The position numbers and the translations under genes are program-made. This document shows positions 1 through 6,430 of a stretch of DNA of 11,863 bases, in pieces. The stretch spans positions 1 through 11,863 of the forward strand of contig BTUV01000092.1 of assembly GCA_045863035.1 (NCBI GenBank). Reading direction: 5' to 3'. The stretch's first letter is position 1. Each line of letters starts with the position of its first letter. Under the pieces are notes generated by a model. It saw only the letters and a list, made by a program, of their open reading frames with translations, searched no databases and had not been told where the DNA came from. This DNA comes from H2-BAC3 sp045863035. Its GTDB lineage: Bacteria > Bacteroidota > Ignavibacteria > Ignavibacteriales > Ignavibacteriaceae.

Positions 1-73
1 TCATGTAGTTTCTCAGTATTTTGGGAAACCAGGGGAGGTCTTCGAATTCGAAGAGATGTAGTCTGGGTAACAT
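1..73 (-). CDS. 5' end of a probable class I SAM-dependent methyltransferase (partial)
   Basis: The minus strand opens with ATG at 73-71 and reads without a stop to the window edge. The 24 visible residues begin MLPRLHLFEFEDLPWFPK. A start of the type LFEFEDxPWFP is, from memory, typical of a family of uncharacterised class I SAM-dependent methyltransferases in Bacteroidota and other bacteria; no catalytic motif is visible in this fragment. No clear Shine-Dalgarno sequence precedes the ATG, and the upstream bases are an A/T-rich repeat arm. The four-helix-bundle gene lies directly upstream on the same strand, with its stop 42 nt from this start. The gene is probably intact beyond the window. 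The coding call is fairly secure; the family name is a recognition guess. Confidence 0.6.
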   Translation of the reverse strand, partial: MLPRLHLFEFEDLPWFPKILRNYM

Positions 74-86
74 GATTTCAGTTAAA

Positions 87-518
87 AGTTAAAAATTAAA
101 AGTGAAAAGTTGCTTTTAATTGGAGTTTTTTGCTTTGGAGGTTTTAAGTATGGCGGTTAACAGTTTTTGAATTTCCTTCAGGTCACTGTCTATAGAGCTG
201 TATTCTTTTAATGTAATGTTATCAGTATCTTTCAGTAACCGAAGCCAATAAGATGTTTCCCTTGATTCCTTATAGGCGATGGAGAGTTTGGAAATGAAAT
301 CTTTTTTGCTTTGTCCCCCCAGAGCTTCTTCAATATTGGCGCCGATTGAAGTTCCCGAACGGAGAATTTGTTTTGTAAGAATGTATTCTTTCTTCTTTTC
401 AGTTAAGTATTTATAAAGTTTATAAATCCTGATGGCAAATTTGTAGCTTTTTTCTCCGACTATACTAGACAACTGGAGGTTTCCTCTATTTCAAACTTTT
501 CACTTTTAATTTTTAACT
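87..518. repeat. IR-bounded unit carrying a four-helix-bundle gene (perfect 25-bp inverted repeats)
   Basis: Bases 87-111 and 494-518 are exact reverse complements over 25 bp; the inner half reads ttaaaagtgaaaagtt on the left. The first mismatches are at 86/519 and 112/493. The arms bracket the small minus-strand gene tightly: its stop codon begins 4 bases inside the left arm, and the in-frame stop upstream of its start touches the right arm. A transcript across the unit could fold into a hairpin with the gene in the loop. That resembles the intervening sequences of 23S rRNA genes in Leptospira and others, which carry a related S23-type ORF, but this copy is intergenic. No convincing target-site duplication is visible. 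Confidence 0.85.
116..472 (-). CDS. Four-helix bundle protein, S23 / 23S rRNA intervening-sequence type
   Basis: This 118-residue protein is all-helical in character and carries the hallmarks of the S23 four-helix-bundle family: KSYKFAIRIYKLYKYL at the N-terminus, the RSGTSIGANIEEA stretch around residues 38-50, and ESRETSYWLRLL around 69-80. The family folds as a small pentameric bundle; its biochemical role is unsettled, although some members are encoded inside 23S rRNA intervening sequences. The start is TTG (472-470), the only plausible one, because an in-frame TGA lies seven codons upstream at 491-493 with no ATG or GTG between. The usual start in this family is also only a few residues before KSYKFA. 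GAGG occurs upstream at a poor distance. The gene sits entirely inside a 25-bp inverted repeat, which suggests that repeat and gene moved as one unit. Confidence 0.9.
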   Translation of the reverse strand: MSSIVGEKSYKFAIRIYKLYKYLTEKKKEYILTKQILRSGTSIGANIEEALGGQSKKDFISKLSIAYKESRETSYWLRLLKDTDNITLKEYSSIDSDLKEIQKLLTAILKTSKAKNSN

Positions 519-614
519 AAAACGTAATATGCGATAATTGTTTTAAAAGCAGCCCATGGAAAAAGGATTATTATGAGCGTGTGATTTTAGTAGCTGTGAT
601 ACTCAGATTAAAAC

Positions 615-645
615 TTGGATATTTCCTGTTGTTTTGTTATGTTTG
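615..645 (+). promoter_or_regulatory. Candidate Bacteroidota-type promoter for the half-hsdS/hsdM operon
   Basis: TTG at 615-617 is followed after 20 bases by TATGTTTG at 638-645. This matches the Bacteroidota sigma consensus (about -33 TTG and -7 TAnnTTTG). Transcription would begin near 650, about 20 bases before the TTG start at 670. It is a sequence match only, and A/T-rich DNA gives such matches by chance. The rest of the 519-669 gap shows no gene. Confidence 0.45.
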
Positions 646-669
646 TAGAACAATTACTTAATAAAAAAA

Positions 670-1227
670 TTGAAACAAACCCTAAAAGAAATTGCTATAA
701 TCCAGACCGGGATTTTTGCCCGGCCAAAGTCATCCTGTGAAGTGGTTTATCTGCAGGCAAAGGATTTTGATCAGAATGGCCGGCTGACCGCACAGCTTCA
801 CCCCGGGCTCAGGTATAGCGATGTAGCCCCAAAGCATCTACTCAAAGCAGGTGATGTGCTTTTTGCTGCAAAAGGGACAAAGAATTTTGCCGCGGTATAT
901 GAAGACCACAATCAGCCGGCGGCAGCTTCTACTTCTTTTTTTGTGATCCGGCTTATTACCGGTCAGAGTCTCCCCGGCTTTCTCGCTTGGTTTCTTAACA
1001 GTCATCCCACACTTTCTTCTCTTAAAGAACTGGCAAAGGGAACATCAATCCCCTCAATCTCCAAACAGGTGCTTGAGTCGGTGGTTGTACCTCTCCCGCC
1101 TCTTGCAAAACAGCAGACAATTCTTGATATTTCGGCTTTAAGAAAAAGGGAAACCTCTTTACAAATGGAAATTGAAACTCTCAGAGAAAAACAAATTCAG
1201 CAACTCATCCTTAACGCAATCAGATAA
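670..1227 (+). CDS. hsdS: Type I restriction-modification specificity subunit, single-TRD (half-HsdS)
   Basis: This 185-residue protein carries one target-recognition domain (residues 1-140) and one conserved helical arm (about 141-182). The TRD begins KQTLKEIAIIQTGIFARP and includes GDVLFAAKGTKNFAAVY around 61-77. PLPPLAKQQ at 141-149 is the classic junction into the helix that pairs with HsdM. Standard HsdS proteins have about 400 residues with two TRDs, so this is a half-size subunit. Such half-S proteins are a recurrent form in Bacteroidota, usually just before hsdM, and would act as a dimer that reads a symmetric split site (inference). It is not obviously broken: both the N-terminus and the helical arm are complete. 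The start is TTG at 670; an in-frame TAG at 646-648 excludes an ATG. hsdM follows after 5 nt. Confidence 0.9.
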   Translation: MKQTLKEIAIIQTGIFARPKSSCEVVYLQAKDFDQNGRLTAQLHPGLRYSDVAPKHLLKAGDVLFAAKGTKNFAAVYEDHNQPAAASTSFFVIRLITGQSLPGFLAWFLNSHPTLSSLKELAKGTSIPSISKQVLESVVVPLPPLAKQQTILDISALRKRETSLQMEIETLREKQIQQLILNAIR

Positions 1228-1232
1228 ATACA

Positions 1233-2795
1233 ATGACTAAGATTACCCAAAAAGATATAAACGATGCAGTCTGGAAGGCGTGCGATACCTTCCGCGGAAG
1301 TATTGACCCAAGCGTATATAAAGATTACGTCCTTACCATGCTCTTCCTGAAATACCTGAGCGATGTATATGATGACACACATGAAAGCTATCTGAAAAAA
1401 TATAAAGGGGATAAGGAACGTGCAAAGCGCGCAATGCAGTATGAACGATTCCGCGTTCCCGAACAAAGTCATTTTAAATATCTTTATGAGCGGCGTAACG
1501 AATCAAATATCGGTGAGCTGATAAATATCGCATTAACAGACCTTGAAGAAGCTAATCGCGAAAAACTTTACAGCGAAGATGGCGCGGGCATTTTTCAGAA
1601 CATAGATTTTAACAGCAGCAAACTTGGCGAACCGAAGGACAAAAACCAGCGGCTTAAAACGCTTCTCATTGATTTTACTAACGAGAAATTAGACCTGCGC
1701 CCCTCACATCTTGGCGGGGCAGATATCATAGGCGGTGCGTATGAGTTTCTAATCTCCAACTTTGCAAGCGATGCAGGCAAAAAAGCAGGTGAGTTTTTTA
1801 CTCCATCAGAAGTTTCTACTCTCTTAGCCCGCTTAACAAAAAGCAAACCCGGCTCACGCATCTGTGACCCAACCTGCGGCTCCGGTTCTCTGCTGATAAA
1901 AGCCGGAAGAGAGGTTGGCTCCGCAGATTTCTCCCTCTACGGTCAGGAAGCTAACGGCAGCACCTGGGCTCTTGCGGTTATGAATATGTTTCTGCATGGG
2001 TTTGATAACGCATCCATACGCTGGGGTGATACCATTCGAAATCCAAAGCTCCGTGAGGGAGATTTACTCATGAAGTTTGATACCGTGGTTGCAAACCCTC
2101 CTTTCTCATTAGACAAATGGGGCAAGGTTGAAGACAAGGACGGCACCAAAACCACTATCAGTTATGACCCGGAGTCAGATAAATATAACCGCTTCTGGCG
2201 CGGGGTTCCGCCTAAGAGCAAAGGGGACTGGGCATTTATCACCCACATGATAGAAACCCTTAACGAACAGGGTAAAGCCGGTGTTGTGGTGCCTCATGGT
2301 GTTTTATTCAGAGGTGCAAGTGAAGGTAAAATCCGCCAAAAAGTTCTTGAAGAAAATCTGGTTGAAGCGGTCATCGGTCTGCCTGCCAACTTATTCTTTG
2401 GCACAGGTATCCCCGCTGCCATTATGGTATTTAATAAAAATAAAAAGAAAAACACGAACGTTCTTTTTATTGACGCAAGCAGACAGTATGAGTCAGGCAA
2501 AAATCAGAACCGCCTGCGCGAAGAAGATATTAAACACATTGTTGATATATACAGAAAATTCAGTTCAGGCAAACTTGAAGCCGGTATTGTTGAGGAAAAA
2601 TACGCTTATGTTGCCACCGTTAAAGAGATTGAAGAAAACGATTTTAACCTGAATATCCCCCGCTATGTTGATACCTTTGAAGAAGAGGAAGAAGTTGATA
2701 TTTCTGCAGTGCAGCAGCAAATAGAAAAACTTGAAAACGAACTTGCCGCCGTGCGCAAAGAGATGAATAAATATCTGAAGGAGCTTGGGGTTTAA
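1233..2795 (+). CDS. hsdM: Type I restriction-modification system DNA adenine methyltransferase subunit M
   Basis: HsdM transfers a methyl group from SAM to adenine N6 in the target chosen by HsdS, and it is part of both the methylase (M2S) and the restriction complex. The 520-residue protein has the normal length. The N-terminal helical domain (about 8-155) contains DYVLTMLFLKYLSD. KKAGEFFTPSEV at 183-194 is the motif X region, DPTCGSGSLL at 212-221 is SAM-binding motif I, and VANPPFS at 286-292 contains the catalytic NPPF. A charged helix (about 483-516, rich in E, K, Q) at the C-terminus fits contact with HsdS. ATG at 1233 has no strong ribosome-binding site, but it lies 5 nt after half-hsdS, so translation is probably coupled. 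The rhuM-type gene begins 3 nt after its stop. Confidence 0.97.
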   Translation: MTKITQKDINDAVWKACDTFRGSIDPSVYKDYVLTMLFLKYLSDVYDDTHESYLKKYKGDKERAKRAMQYERFRVPEQSHFKYLYERRNESNIGELINIALTDLEEANREKLYSEDGAGIFQNIDFNSSKLGEPKDKNQRLKTLLIDFTNEKLDLRPSHLGGADIIGGAYEFLISNFASDAGKKAGEFFTPSEVSTLLARLTKSKPGSRICDPTCGSGSLLIKAGREVGSADFSLYGQEANGSTWALAVMNMFLHGFDNASIRWGDTIRNPKLREGDLLMKFDTVVANPPFSLDKWGKVEDKDGTKTTISYDPESDKYNRFWRGVPPKSKGDWAFITHMIETLNEQGKAGVVVPHGVLFRGASEGKIRQKVLEENLVEAVIGLPANLFFGTGIPAAIMVFNKNKKKNTNVLFIDASRQYESGKNQNRLREEDIKHIVDIYRKFSSGKLEAGIVEEKYAYVATVKEIEENDFNLNIPRYVDTFEEEEEVDISAVQQQIEKLENELAAVRKEMNKYLKELGV

Positions 2796-2798
2796 GGT

Positions 2799-3830
2799 AT
2801 GCAGGCGTTTGAAATACTGTTTTATTCAACACCCGAAAAAACAACATCAGTTGAAGTTTATTTTGAAGGTGAAACATTCTGGCTTTCACAAAAAAAGATG
2901 GCAGAACTTTTTAATGTAGATGTAAGAACAGTTAATGAGCACTTAGAATCCATATTCCGGACCCAAGAATTAAACGCAGAAGCAACTATCCGGAAATTCC
3001 GGATAGTTCAAAAAGAAGGAAACAGAGAAGTTGCACGCGATATTCAGTTCTATAATCTTGATGCAATCATAGCAGTCGGCTACAGAGTAAATTCCAAAGA
3101 AGCAACCGCTTTCCGTATCTGGGCTACAAATACCCTGAAGGAGTTTATCATCAAGGGTTTTGTTCTGGATGATGAGCGGCTAAAGCAGGGTGCAAAATTT
3201 GGCAAGGACTATTTTGATGAACTGCTTGAGCGGATACGTGAAATACGGGCAAGCGAAAGAAGGTTTTATCAGAAGATAACTGATATCTACGCAGGATGCA
3301 GTATTGATTATGACCCCAATAGCGAAATAACAACGGAGTTTTATAAAACCGTTCAGAATAAACTTCACTGGGCTATTACCGGCAAAACCGCTGCTGAGCT
3401 GATCGCAGAACGTGCAGACTCAACCAAACAAAATATGGGCTTAACCACCTGGAAGCAGGGTCCCTCCGGCAAAATTCAGAAATCAGATGTGCGGGTTGCA
3501 AAAAACTATCTGCAGAAAGAAGAGCTTGAGTCACTCAACCGGATAGTGGTTATGTACCTTGATTACGCTGAAAACCAGGCCGCCCGGAACATACCGATGA
3601 CCATGAAGGACTGGATTGAAAAATTGAACGGCTTTTTGCAGTTTAATGACTACTCTGTGCTCCAGAATGCCGGCAAAATCTCCCATGAAATTGCAATATC
3701 ACTGGCAGCGGGTGAGTATGATAAGTTCCGTGTCATTCAGGATAAATCCTTTGAGAGCGATTTTGACAAAGAAGTGAAAAAACTAACCGGCAGTCAGCCC
3801 CAAAAAAGCAGGAAACCCAGGGAGAAATGA
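2799..3830 (+). CDS. RhuM family protein
   Basis: The 343-residue protein matches the RhuM family (named for a gene of Salmonella pathogenicity island 3), and the length is normal for it. Residues about 19-53 (VEVYFEGETFWLSQKKMAEL, then FNVDVRTVNEHLESIF) form the usual N-terminal helix-turn-helix-like part. ATIRKFRIVQKEGNREV at 62-78 and YNLDAIIAVGYRVNS at 85-99 are family hallmarks. The C-terminal half (about 190-325) is helical. The biochemical function of the family is not known; members are common inside type I restriction-modification and other defence loci. ATG at 2799 is 3 nt after the hsdM stop, so it almost certainly shares that transcript. A perfect 25-bp palindrome lies in the coding sequence at 2984-3008. 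The protein ends in a basic tail. Confidence 0.92.
   Translation: MQAFEILFYSTPEKTTSVEVYFEGETFWLSQKKMAELFNVDVRTVNEHLESIFRTQELNAEATIRKFRIVQKEGNREVARDIQFYNLDAIIAVGYRVNSKEATAFRIWATNTLKEFIIKGFVLDDERLKQGAKFGKDYFDELLERIREIRASERRFYQKITDIYAGCSIDYDPNSEITTEFYKTVQNKLHWAITGKTAAELIAERADSTKQNMGLTTWKQGPSGKIQKSDVRVAKNYLQKEELESLNRIVVMYLDYAENQAARNIPMTMKDWIEKLNGFLQFNDYSVLQNAGKISHEIAISLAAGEYDKFRVIQDKSFESDFDKEVKKLTGSQPQKSRKPREK
2984..3008. repeat. Perfect 25-bp palindrome inside the rhuM-type gene
   Basis: Arms aactatccggaa (2984-2995) and ttccggatagtt (2997-3008) are exact complements around a single central A at 2996. The palindrome covers the codons for T63 I64 R65 K66 F67 R68 I69 V70, with both arginines using CGG. 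It could form a cruciform in DNA or a stem in RNA, or bind a dimeric protein. No T-run follows, so it is not a factor-independent terminator. Confidence 0.9.
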
Positions 3831-3877
3831 ACAGTTACCGGATGATTCCCGTCTTAAAAGAGAAAAATTATAAACGC

Positions 3878-3907
3878 TTGTATTTTAATGGTTTATGCTT
3901 TATTTTG
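3878..3907 (+). promoter_or_regulatory. Candidate promoter of the AbiEi-like regulator / hsdS unit
   Basis: TTG at 3878-3880 is followed after 20 bases by TATTTTG at 3901-3907, a near match to the Bacteroidota -33/-7 pattern (the -7 box lacks one base of TAnnTTTG). It lies in the only sizeable gap of the S/M block (3831-3966). Transcription would begin near 3912, inside the inverted repeat at 3904-3938. This overlap is what a repressor-controlled promoter would look like. Sequence match only. Confidence 0.4.
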
Positions 3908-3938
3908 CACGATAACAGTAGTAGTGTTATCGTGCAAA
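3904..3938. promoter_or_regulatory. Inverted-repeat probable operator upstream of the AbiEi-like gene
   Basis: Left arm tttgcacgataaca (3904-3917) and right arm tgttatcgtgcaaa (3925-3938) are perfect 14-bp complements around the 7-base spacer gtagtag. The repeat overlaps the candidate -7 box and ends 28 bases before the regulator's ATG. The bases after the right arm are not T-rich, which argues against a terminator. A dimeric winged-helix protein encoded immediately downstream is the obvious candidate ligand, giving autorepression (inference). Confidence 0.65.
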
Positions 3939-3966
3939 TTCATAAAAGTACTCTTCAGGAAATACG

Positions 3967-4938
3967 ATGAAAACCACCATGAAATATCTAACCCATGTAC
4001 TGGGGGGCGGGGTAAGTTTTAATCCTATTTTGCCCTCAGGCGGGGCTGGGTTACCCTTGCATTTAAGAAAGCGGAGAATGGATGAGGTTTTATTTCAGGG
4101 ACAGAAAGCTATTCTTGTTGAACTAAACTCCCTGGGAGAAATTACCCCCGCTCAGCTCGAAAAACAAAAACACATATACGAATCAGCTTTTAACCTGCCG
4201 GTGGTTTTTTGTTTTGATGAACTGCAGTCCTTTGAACGCAAACGGCTCATTGAAAGACAGATTTCATTTGTTATTAAAAACAAACAGATATATATCCCGG
4301 CGTTTGCTTTAATTCTGAATGACCATAAATCAAAAAGCAGTAAAAAGCCATCATCCCTTTCACCGGCCGCTCAGTTCCTTCTGCTTTATCACCTGCAAAA
4401 GGAATCATTGAACGGAAAGGTACTAAAGCAGTTAAAAGATAGTATTGGATATTATTCAGCAATGACGCTGAGCAGAGTTGCAAACCAATTTGAAGCCGCC
4501 GGGTTTTGTAAACTTTCCGGCACAACGGAGAAATGGCTGGTTTTTGAACTTACTTCAGAGGAAATATGGAGAAAAGCAATTCCGTTCTTAAAATCACCCG
4601 TTAAGAAAACGATATATATAAACCAATTGCCTGAATCAGACAGATTTGTTATCTCAGGCGATGAAGCCCTTGCTCATTACACCTCCTTAAACCCGACCGG
4701 AAAAACTCATTTTGCAATTGAAGAATCTGCATGGAAGGAATTTGATGATAAGATCGCATCATTTCCGAATGAGTATGGAGGTTCAATTGCAGTTGAAATC
4801 TGGAAATATCCGCCAGTGCTGTTACGTGTTAATAAGAACTACGCAGACCCCCTCTCACTTTATCTCTGTTATAAAGATGACGAAGATGAAAGGGTTCAGA
4901 TGGCTCTAAAAGAACTTCTTGGAGCGGTTGCATGGTAA
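3967..4938 (+). CDS. Winged-helix transcriptional regulator, AbiEi-like (MarR-like annotation)
   Basis: This 323-residue protein resembles proteins annotated as AbiEi-family antitoxins or MarR-type regulators. The N-terminal third (about 35-115) contains KAILVELNSLGEITPAQLEK and reads like the small domain such proteins carry before the DNA-binding part. Residues about 132-200 fit a winged helix: SPAAQFLLLYHL, then YYSAMTLSRVANQFEAAGF as the recognition-helix region, then a strand pair. SGDEALAHYTSLNP at 230-243 is the motif that suggested AbiEi. AbiEi proteins bind inverted repeats and repress their own operon; the usual partner is a nucleotidyltransferase toxin (AbiEii), which is absent here. 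ATG at 3967 has AGGA 6 nt upstream. The last 7 nt overlap hsdS, so the two are probably co-translated. The gene is certain; the family call is moderate. Confidence 0.72.
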   Translation: MKTTMKYLTHVLGGGVSFNPILPSGGAGLPLHLRKRRMDEVLFQGQKAILVELNSLGEITPAQLEKQKHIYESAFNLPVVFCFDELQSFERKRLIERQISFVIKNKQIYIPAFALILNDHKSKSSKKPSSLSPAAQFLLLYHLQKESLNGKVLKQLKDSIGYYSAMTLSRVANQFEAAGFCKLSGTTEKWLVFELTSEEIWRKAIPFLKSPVKKTIYINQLPESDRFVISGDEALAHYTSLNPTGKTHFAIEESAWKEFDDKIASFPNEYGGSIAVEIWKYPPVLLRVNKNYADPLSLYLCYKDDEDERVQMALKELLGAVAW

Positions 4939-6170
4939 GGGGATTAGATAAAAATTCAGATGGGAATGAAAAATTTCCCAAAGAATGGGAAATCAAACGG
5001 CTTGGTGATTTGGGTGTATTTTCTAAAGGGAAAGGAATTCTTAAAGAACAGGTGAGCACAAATGGACTGCCCTGCGTAAGATATGGAGAGATTTATACTA
5101 CTCATGATTTTGTAATTAAGGAGTTTAAGTCTTACATAAACGAAAATATTGCAGCGGAAAGTAAGAAAATTAAAAAGGGAGATATTCTGTTTGCAGGTTC
5201 TGGTGAAACAATAGAAGAAATTGGAAAAGCCGTAGCCTATCTTGGTAATAAAACAGCCTATGCCGGTGGTGATGTAATTATTTTATCAACGATAAAATCA
5301 CTTAATGTGGAATACCTTTCTTATTCATTAGAAACTAACTTTGTTAAAAGACAAAAGCGAGTGCTTGGACAAGGAAATTCCGTTGTCCATATTTATCCTA
5401 GCGACTTAGCAAAATTAAAAGTACCTCTTCCACCCCTCCCCGAACAAAAAGCCATAGCAAAAGTATTAAGCACGTGGGATGAGGCAATAAGCAAAACCCA
5501 GGAGCTAATCACTCAAAAAGAGCTGCGGAAAAAGTGGCTGATGCAGCAGCTCCTCACCGGAAAGAAAAGATTGAAAGGGTTTAAGGGGGAGTGGAAGATT
5601 GTTCAGATTAAAGAAATTGCTCAAGAAGAGAGTATAAGGAATAAAGCAAACAAACAATTAACCGTTCTCTCTTGTACAAAATACGATGGACTTGTCCCAT
5701 CATTGGAGTATTTTGGGAGAAAAATATATTCGGATGATATAAGCACATATAAAATAGTTAAGAAGAATCGTTTTGCATATGCAACCAACCACATTGAAGA
5801 AGGAAGTGTTGGTTATCAAAACGCCTATTCTGAAGCACTCATCAGCCCAATGTACACAGTGTTCTGTACATTTGGCAATGTAAACGATGACTTTTTGTAT
5901 ATGCTATTAAAATCAGAGCCAATGATCTATCAATTTAAGAATAAAATGGAGGGCTCTATTGATAGACGAGGCGGACTCCGTTGGGAATCGTTTTCAAGTA
6001 TTAAAGTAAAGATTCCCAAAATTGCTGAACAAACAGCTATCGCAAACATTCTAAATAAAGCAGATAGCGAAATAGCAAAACTTAAAACAAAACTCGAATC
6101 ACTCAAAGAGCAGAAAAAAGGATTGATGCAGGTTTTGTTGGGTGGGAAGAAACGAATTAAAAAACTATAA
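4932..6170 (+). CDS. hsdS: Type I restriction-modification specificity subunit S, two-TRD
   Basis: HsdS picks the bipartite target of the HsdM/HsdR complex. The 412-residue length is standard. TRD1 spans about residues 18-165 and begins WEIKRLGDLGVFSKGKG, with KKGDILFAGSGE at 81-92. The central conserved helix (about 166-210) starts PLPPLPEQKAIAKVLSTWDE and ends LMQQLLTGKKRLKGF. TRD2 spans about 220-358, and the distal helix begins IPKIAEQTAIANILNKAD and ends GLMQVLLGGKKRI, a clear repeat of the central one. ATG at 4932 lies inside the end of the preceding regulator gene (7-nt overlap) with GGAG 8 nt upstream. The TRD2 coding DNA is markedly A/T-rich (37 G/C of 120 bases at 5641-5760) against a sampled part of hsdM (34 of 60 at 1861-1920), as expected of exchanged recognition domains. 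DNA similarity to the half-S at 670-1227 is not evident. Confidence 0.96.
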   Translation: MVRGLDKNSDGNEKFPKEWEIKRLGDLGVFSKGKGILKEQVSTNGLPCVRYGEIYTTHDFVIKEFKSYINENIAAESKKIKKGDILFAGSGETIEEIGKAVAYLGNKTAYAGGDVIILSTIKSLNVEYLSYSLETNFVKRQKRVLGQGNSVVHIYPSDLAKLKVPLPPLPEQKAIAKVLSTWDEAISKTQELITQKELRKKWLMQQLLTGKKRLKGFKGEWKIVQIKEIAQEESIRNKANKQLTVLSCTKYDGLVPSLEYFGRKIYSDDISTYKIVKKNRFAYATNHIEEGSVGYQNAYSEALISPMYTVFCTFGNVNDDFLYMLLKSEPMIYQFKNKMEGSIDRRGGLRWESFSSIKVKIPKIAEQTAIANILNKADSEIAKLKTKLESLKEQKKGLMQVLLGGKKRIKKL

Positions 6171-6184
6171 AAAGGTAAAACATT

Positions 6185-6424
6185 ATGCCAAGAAAAGAAG
6201 TTCATGTTGTCCCGAACAAACAAAGAGGTGGATGGGACGTAAAAAGAGAAAATGCAGAAAGAGCATCAGGTCATTTTGATACCAAAAAACCAGCTATTGA
6301 ATTTGCACGCGAACAGGCCATTAAAAATAAAGCTGAACTAATCCCGCATGGTAAAGACGGTAAAATTCAAAATCCAAACAGCTTTGGCAATGACCCTCAT
6401 CCGCCTAAGGATAAAAAACATTAG
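6185..6424 (+). CDS. DUF2188 family protein
   Basis: The 79-residue protein begins RKEVHVVPNKQRGGWDVKRE (residues 3-22) and continues AERASGHFDTKKPAIEFARE. This is the DUF2188 pattern: a V-H-V-x-P strand, a GGW turn, a basic strand with a conserved A/S-x-x-x-F pair, then a helix with A-x-x-x-A spacing, and later ELIPHGKDGKI. The function of DUF2188 is unknown; members are small cytoplasmic proteins often found beside defence and mobile genes. The C-terminal 20 residues are polar and lysine-rich and probably disordered. ATG at 6185 follows the hsdS stop by 14 nt and lacks a strong ribosome-binding site. The phosphoesterase gene begins 6 nt after its stop, so it is in the middle of a tight operon. 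Confidence 0.88.
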   Translation: MPRKEVHVVPNKQRGGWDVKRENAERASGHFDTKKPAIEFAREQAIKNKAELIPHGKDGKIQNPNSFGNDPHPPKDKKH

Positions 6425-6430
6425 TATAAA

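Noticed and set aside
670..1227. Half-hsdS considered as a truncated pseudogene
   Set aside because: The N-terminus, TRD and helical arm are complete, the next gene is normally spaced, and half-size S proteins before hsdM are a known recurrent form.
3904..3938. Inverted repeat considered as a transcription terminator after rhuM
   Set aside because: No T-run follows the right arm and the stem has an A/T-rich base; its overlap with a promoter-like box fits an operator better.
670..6170. Phase-variable shuffling between the half-S and full-S genes by inverted repeats
   Set aside because: Both genes point the same way, no shared DNA repeat of useful length is visible between them, and no recombinase gene is present.
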